Positions 63,991 through 64,000 of a DNA stretch of 64,000 nt are shown here, piece after piece. Below the pieces are notes generated by a model that searched no databases, had not been told where the DNA came from, and was given only the letters and a program-made list of their open reading frames with translations. Origin of the DNA: Muricea muricata (Eukaryota > Cnidaria > Anthozoa > Malacalcyonacea > Plexauridae); contig OY979726.1 in NCBI GenBank assembly GCA_963855995.1, forward strand, positions 5,562,201-5,626,200. Reading direction: 5' to 3'. Positions within the stretch are counted from its first letter, which is position 1. Each line of letters opens with the position of its first letter. Made by a program: the position numbers and the translations under genes.

Positions 63991-64000
63991 GATATATATA
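63991..64000. repeat. Start of a TA-rich tract at the window end
   Basis: GGATATATATA begins about 40 bp after the hammerhead motif and runs off the window. Confidence 0.6.

Overview
This is AT-rich animal nuclear DNA. Genes are split by GT-AG introns, phase-1 introns separate extracellular domains, and the spacers are filled with Penelope-like, LINE, LTR, DIRS, MULE and Tc1-like debris, (TA)n tracts and foldback repeats. The mix of tandem eight-cysteine MANSC-like exons, a PAN plus fibrinogen-related secreted gene, IRG-type GTPase tails and hammerhead-bearing Penelope-like elements fits an invertebrate, most likely a cnidarian. That assignment is inference. No prokaryotic genes, tRNA or rRNA genes were seen.

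Layout. 0.2-3.3 kb: two minus-strand paralogues of an unrecognised family. 4.95-17.4 kb: one six-exon plus-strand gene whose exon lengths and phases close exactly to about 1032 residues: signal peptide, five MANSC-like domains (one per exon), then a long basic Lys/Asn-rich tail. Its third intron (6.3 kb) holds a 31-bp minisatellite and two foldback elements. 17.4-19.5 kb: several MITE-like palindromes. 19.6-31.6 kb: a nest of broken elements in the order DIRS (+), MULE transposase (+), a Gypsy element that carries an ARGLU1-like coiled-coil segment in place of RT/RNase H (+), LINE (-), BEL/Pao (-), LINE (+). 31.7-39.2 kb, minus strand: an intronless SLC39/ZIP zinc-transporter relic, a diverged IRG-like C-terminal exon, a THAP-domain fragment, a Penelope RT relic, a 323-bp tandem repeat and a clearer IRG-like C-terminal exon. 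39.7-41.7 kb: a 2-kb element with about 250-bp inverted termini. 42.2-56.1 kb: Penelope-like copies of several lineages on both strands, a full-length Gypsy insertion with 155-bp LTRs and a perfect 5-bp target duplication, an intron-bearing Tc1/mariner-like transposase in a 1.1-kb palindrome, and many (TA)n tracts. 56.9-59.1 kb: a second transposase copy split by a 1.1-kb insertion. 59.5-60.8 kb: a PAN plus fibrinogen-related secreted gene with a frameshift, a nonsense codon and a probable deletion. 61.6-64 kb: a 21-bp minisatellite, a SAM-domain fragment and another Penelope-like element running to the window end.

The most notable signals are the Gypsy/ARGLU1-like chimaera, the hammerhead ribozyme motifs at Penelope-like 3' ends (three with a complete core, one probable, several degenerate), the repeated contact of those ends with (TA)n tracts, and the five-domain MANSC-like gene with a possible intron-retention isoform ending in a hydrophobic tail.
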